From Actinomycetes bacterium (GTDB taxonomy: Bacteria; Actinomycetota; Thermoleophilia; Solirubrobacterales; Solirubrobacteraceae), in contig JAEZDB010000110.1 of assembly GCA_023429855.1 (NCBI GenBank), forward strand, positions 1 through 8,839: 8,839 nt of DNA, read 5' to 3'. The number at the start of each line of letters is the position of its first letter. Within the stretch, counting starts at the first letter, position 1. The position numbers and the translations under genes were made by a program. The notes under the pieces were generated by a model that was not told the origin of the DNA, did no database searches, and saw nothing but the letters and a program-made list of their open reading frames with translations. Positions 6,066 to 8,839 of the stretch are shown piece by piece.

Positions 6066-7067
6066 ATGCGCGTCCTGGCAATCGATGGTGGCGGCATCCG
6101 CGGCTTGCTCCCCGGCGTCGTGCTGGCCGAGCTCGAACGGCTCTCCGGCCACCCCACCCACCAGCTCTTCGACCTCATCGCCGGCAGCTCTGCCGGCGGC
6201 CTGGTCGCGTGCGCGCTCGCGGTGCCCGGCGACCAAGACGGCGCCCGGTGGACGGCCAGCGAAGTGACGGGTCTCTTCGAACGCGAGGGCTCGAGGATCT
6301 TCCGCCGCACCCTCGGCCGCAGCCTGCGCACCCGCTTCGGCTTCTCGCGGCCGCGCTACTCCGACGCCGTCCTCAACGAGGTCCTCACCGACTACTGCGG
6401 CTCGGTGCGCCTGCGCGACGCCACCACCGGGCTGATGGTCTGCTCCTACGACGTCGAACGCCGCCACCCCGTGCGGTTCAACTCCTGGCAGGCCAAGGAG
6501 GATCCCGGCTACGACCGCGCCCTCTGGCAGGTCGCCCGGTCGACGATTGCCGCGCCCACGTACTTCGAGCCGATGCGCCTCACGCCGCCCGGCAAGCACG
6601 CGCCGGGCTCCCTGATCGACGGCGGCATCGTGGCCCACAACCCGGCGCTGCTCGGCGCGATCGAAGGCGCGACCATGCGGCCGCAGGAGCCCGTCACGAT
6701 CGTGAGCCTCGGCACCGGCGCGCTCAACAAGCGCCTGCGGTGGGAAGAGGCATCGTCGTGGGGCGCGGTGCGCTGGGCCCGGCCGATGATCGACATGTTC
6801 TTCGACGCGTCCTCGTCGATCGTGCAGGAGCAGCTCGACCGGATGCTCGGCGAGCGCAACCACCGCTTCCAGATCCCGCTCACGGGCTGCACCGAGCAGA
6901 TGGACGACGCCAGCCCACGCAACCTCGCCGCGCTGCGCCGCAACGCGGAGCTATTGATCGAGCAGCGCCACGACGACCTCAGCCGCCTGGCGCAGGAGCT
7001 CTTGCCGGAGAACAACCCCGCCACCGATGGCGACCGCCGCGGGGGCGATCGGCGCCGGCTGCACTAG
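6066..7067 (+). CDS. Patatin-like phospholipase / acyl hydrolase
   Basis: This 333-residue protein carries the complete patatin signature. The oxyanion loop DGGGIRG is at residues 7-13 at the extreme N-terminus, the nucleophile motif GSSAG has Ser42 (40-44), and the DGG motif has catalytic Asp185 (185-187). Ser42 and Asp185 form the catalytic dyad of this family, which removes acyl chains from phospholipids or other lipids. There is no signal peptide or membrane segment, so it probably acts on inner-leaflet or cytoplasmic lipid. The tail (about 318-333) is charged and low-complexity. ATG 6066 was chosen; a TTG directly before it (6063) adds one residue. No ribosome binding site is visible, and TAGCGT at 6051-6056 could be a -10 giving a nearly leaderless mRNA. 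It is divergent from the hydrolase and converges on the MarR gene. Substrate and a link to the desaturases are not shown. Confidence 0.92.
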   Translation: MRVLAIDGGGIRGLLPGVVLAELERLSGHPTHQLFDLIAGSSAGGLVACALAVPGDQDGARWTASEVTGLFEREGSRIFRRTLGRSLRTRFGFSRPRYSDAVLNEVLTDYCGSVRLRDATTGLMVCSYDVERRHPVRFNSWQAKEDPGYDRALWQVARSTIAAPTYFEPMRLTPPGKHAPGSLIDGGIVAHNPALLGAIEGATMRPQEPVTIVSLGTGALNKRLRWEEASSWGAVRWARPMIDMFFDASSSIVQEQLDRMLGERNHRFQIPLTGCTEQMDDASPRNLAALRRNAELLIEQRHDDLSRLAQELLPENNPATDGDRRGGDRRRLH

Positions 7068-7075
7068 CGCTCGGT

Positions 7076-7606
7076 CTACGCTCGGTTTGCCGCGGCGCCC
7101 GGGATGCCCGCGGGAAAGAGGTCGCCCATGCCCTCGGTCACGGCATCGAGCCAGGCGCAGTCGGCGCCGAGGCCGCCCAGCACCTTGCTGGAGATCCCCA
7201 CCAGCTGCGCGAGCTCAGCGCGGTCGAGGAAGCGGCCGAAGTACTGCTCGGTGAGCTCGAGCTGCACGGGGTGCGCCTCGAGCACCGCCTGCTCGCCTTT
7301 TGCCGTGAGCTTGGCGTAGGTGGCACGGCGGTCAGACCGGGGCGTGAAGCGTTCGACGAGCTCCGCGGCCTCCAGCCGGGCGACGAGCTTGGTGGCACCG
7401 CCACGCGAGATGAGCAGCTCGTCGGCGAGCTCGTTCATGCGCTTGCCGTCGGGCTCGCTCTGCAGGCAGGCCATCACCTCGTACCAGCTGGCGGGCAGTC
7501 CGGTACGGGCTTCCAGCTCGCGTGCGATGAGCTCGAACGTGCGCGAATGGACCTGCAGCAGGCCGTAGTAGGCGACGAACGACGGGGTGTGGAGGTGCTC
7601 TCCCAT
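7076..7606 (-). CDS. MarR-family transcriptional regulator
   Basis: This 176-residue protein has the MarR winged-helix layout: N-terminal dimer helices (about 8-35), a DNA-binding core (about 40-105) with a recognition helix near SRGGATKLVARLEA (67-80) and a wing containing SDRRATYAKLT (91-101) with the characteristic Asp-Arg pair, then C-terminal dimer helices. Such proteins usually repress their own gene and a divergent neighbour and are released by a small, often aromatic or lipid-like, ligand. Here the divergent neighbour is the MMPL transporter, the most likely target. The start ATG 7606 lacks a ribosome binding site. A -10-like TACACT (minus strand, 7613-7618) would place the transcript start at or next to the ATG, suggesting a leaderless mRNA. 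The stop is 8 bp from the patatin stop, tail to tail. The ligand is unknown. Confidence 0.92.
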   Translation of the reverse strand: MGEHLHTPSFVAYYGLLQVHSRTFELIARELEARTGLPASWYEVMACLQSEPDGKRMNELADELLISRGGATKLVARLEAAELVERFTPRSDRRATYAKLTAKGEQAVLEAHPVQLELTEQYFGRFLDRAELAQLVGISSKVLGGLGADCAWLDAVTEGMGDLFPAGIPGAAANRA

Positions 7607-7612
7607 AGGACG

Positions 7613-7681
7613 AGTGTAGTTCAGCGTTGACGCGGAAACGATCGAACGCTAGGTTTCCTAAACAATAGTTGCCGCGGAAAC
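7613..7681. promoter_or_regulatory. MarR/MMPL divergent promoter and candidate MarR operators
   Basis: On the plus strand TTGACG (7627-7632), a 17-bp spacer and TAGGTT (7650-7655) form a plausible promoter for the transporter, with transcription starting near 7662. GTTT-CCT-AAAC (7653-7663) is an inverted repeat covering the -10 and start. CGCGGAAAC occurs twice as a direct repeat (7631-7639 and 7673-7681), with GTTTCC in opposite orientation between the copies, so GGAAAC half-sites surround the promoter. On the minus strand TACACT (7613-7618) is a candidate -10 for marR. A MarR dimer bound here would block both promoters. Confidence 0.6.
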
Positions 7682-7683
7682 TC

Positions 7684-7715
7684 TGCACCCGAACCCGGTG
7701 CACTGCGGAGCGCAG
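7684..7715 (+). promoter_or_regulatory. Two adjacent stem-loops in the MMPL mRNA leader
   Basis: TGCACC-N7-GGTGCA (7684-7702) is followed without a gap by CTGCG-gag-CGCAG (7703-7715). Both lie in the predicted 5' leader of the transporter mRNA, about 30 nt before the ATG. No T-tract follows, so this is not a classical attenuator. The ribosome binding site GGAG lies downstream and outside both stems. Role unknown; they may stabilise the mRNA. Confidence 0.35.
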
Positions 7716-7743
7716 CCCATCCATTTGCCACCGGAGTCCCGGC

Positions 7744-8839
7744 ATGCCGACCTCTGACCTCGACCACCCATCAGCCGACGCGCCGCCCGAGCCGTTTCTC
7801 GCCCGGCTGGGCCGCTTCGCGGTCCGTCGCCGCCGCACCGTGCTCGTCACGTGGGTCCTGCTCCTCCTTGCCGCAGTGGTGGGCGGTCCGTCGATCGCGG
7901 GCGACTGGTCGGTCGACTACTCGACGCCGGGCAGCGACTCCAAGGCCGTCGACGCGACGATCGCCAAGTCGTTTCCGAACCTCTCTGCCGACACGCTGCT
8001 CGTGACGTGGCGCGCGGAGGCGGGCGCAACGTCGCCCGCGGTACAGCGCCACATCCAGCAGCAGCTCGACAAGCTCGACGCGATCGCCGAGATCGGCACC
8101 GGCAAGCTCGCGGCGGCCCGCATCTCGCGCGACGGGAAGACCGGCCTGGTCGAGGTTCCGGTCGAGCACCGGCCGGCGACCGTGGCGCTCGCGGTCGGGC
8201 CCGAGCTCGTCGCCGCGGCCGAGGCAGCCTCGACCGCCGACACCAAGGTGACCTACGGCGGCTTCGTGATGCAGCAGTCCCAGCAGGGCTCGACCTCGTC
8301 GGAGGGCGTCGGCCTCACGGTGGCGCTGCTCATCTTGCTGCTCACCTTCGGCACGGTGATCGCCGCCGGGCTGCCGCTCGCCACTGCGCTGTTCGGCATC
8401 GGGACCGGCGCCGCGCTCGTCGGGGCGATGGCCACCTTCATGGACGTGCCCGACTGGGCGGAGTCGGTTGCGGTGATGGTCGGCATCGGCGTGGGCATCG
8501 ACTACGCCCTGCTGATCCTCACGCGCTACCGGTCGAGCCTCAAGGCCGGGCTCAGCGTCGAGGATGCCGCGGCCCTGTCGCTCGCGACCGCCGGCCGCTC
8601 CGTGCTTGTCGCAGGCGGCACCGTGGTCATCGCGATGCTCGGTCTGCTGCTGATGGGGCTGCCGTACCTCGTCGGCGTCGCATTCGCCGCCAGCTCGAGC
8701 GTCCTGATCGTGATGATCGCGTCGCTCACCCTCCTCCCCGCGCTGATCGGGTTCGCCAAGCACCGGATCAACGCGTGGGCGATCCCGGTGCCGGGGCGCC
8801 GTCGCCGCGCCGAGCGGGTCGCCGCGCAGCGGGCGGCGA
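7744..8839 (+). CDS. MMPL-family (RND superfamily) transporter, N-terminal half (runs off the window)
   Basis: The frame is open from ATG 7744 to the window edge (365 residues, no stop). The layout is that of an MmpL/RND exporter: a cytoplasmic N-terminus with an Arg-rich patch (RRRR, 28-31), TM1 (about 33-53), a roughly 135-residue extracytoplasmic domain (54-188), then TM2-TM6 packed at about 189-335. TM4 contains GIGVGIDYALLILTRYR (247-263), whose Asp253-Tyr254 pair matches the proton-relay residues of MmpL proteins. The end of the window (RRRRAERVAAQ) is the start of the central cytoplasmic region; the second half of the protein should follow. MMPL proteins use the proton gradient to move lipids or other hydrophobic molecules out of the cytoplasm. 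The start has GGAG 7 nt upstream. Divergence from the MarR gene suggests MarR control. The cargo is unknown. Confidence 0.93.
   Translation, partial: MPTSDLDHPSADAPPEPFLARLGRFAVRRRRTVLVTWVLLLLAAVVGGPSIAGDWSVDYSTPGSDSKAVDATIAKSFPNLSADTLLVTWRAEAGATSPAVQRHIQQQLDKLDAIAEIGTGKLAAARISRDGKTGLVEVPVEHRPATVALAVGPELVAAAEAASTADTKVTYGGFVMQQSQQGSTSSEGVGLTVALLILLLTFGTVIAAGLPLATALFGIGTGAALVGAMATFMDVPDWAESVAVMVGIGVGIDYALLILTRYRSSLKAGLSVEDAAALSLATAGRSVLVAGGTVVIAMLGLLLMGLPYLVGVAFAASSSVLIVMIASLTLLPALIGFAKHRINAWAIPVPGRRRRAERVAAQRAA

Noticed and set aside
6066..7067. Patatin as an anti-phage (CBASS CapV-type) effector
   Set aside because: CapV is also a patatin with a DGGGIRG loop, but no cyclic-nucleotide synthase or other CBASS gene lies nearby. 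Nothing in the window supports defence.
6209..7630. 473-residue plus-strand frame across patatin and marR
   Set aside because: It overlaps the patatin gene in another frame and marR in antisense, is extremely Arg-rich, and has no recognisable domain.
7771..8763. 330-residue minus-strand frame opposite the MMPL gene
   Set aside because: Antisense to clear membrane-protein coding sequence and made of Arg/Asp/Gly-rich low-complexity sequence. The 5649-6863 minus frame was rejected likewise.

Overview
This is a high-GC (around 70% by eye) bacterial window. It most likely comes from the Actinomycetota, and a Thermoleophilia/Solirubrobacterales-type genome would fit. The reasons are strong G/C preference at third codon positions, DesA3-type desaturases paired with an Rv3230c-type reductase as in mycobacteria, an MMPL transporter, and at least one gene that looks leaderless. 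The lineage is an inference; there is no rRNA or marker gene here.

Left half (1-4852, all minus strand): two tandem copies of one two-gene module. Read in transcription order these are reductase A (4852 to 3740), desaturase A (3731 to 2457), reductase B (2317 to 1214) and desaturase B (1187 to the window edge, C-terminus cut off). Each reductase has an FAD domain, an NAD(P)H domain and a C-terminal plant-type 2Fe-2S domain. Each desaturase is a membrane di-iron enzyme with three histidine boxes. The reductase should pass NAD(P)H electrons to the desaturase next to it, which puts a double bond into a long-chain acyl-CoA or acyl lipid. The two modules have diverged and have dissimilar upstream regions, so they look like specialised paralogues. 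The region before module A (4853-5073) holds a strong 19-bp dyad and a related second one, which are candidate operator sites.

Middle (5074-7067): an alpha/beta hydrolase on the minus strand and a patatin-like acyl hydrolase on the plus strand are divergently transcribed from a 116-bp gap that holds two inverted repeats. Both are probable lipid or ester hydrolases.

Right (7076-8839): a MarR-family regulator (minus) converges on the patatin gene with only 8 bp between stop codons. It is divergent from an MMPL-family membrane transporter (plus, C-terminal half outside the window). The MarR/MMPL gap contains a well-formed promoter overlapped by MarR-style inverted repeats, and a transporter mRNA leader with two back-to-back stem-loops.

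The genes suggest a lipid-modification neighbourhood: acyl release (patatin, hydrolase), desaturation (two modules) and export of a lipid or hydrophobic compound (MMPL). The desaturase-reductase partnership is well supported. A link between it and the hydrolases, regulator and transporter is only proximity. I see no phage, transposon, CRISPR or RNA gene, and no clearly undescribed system.
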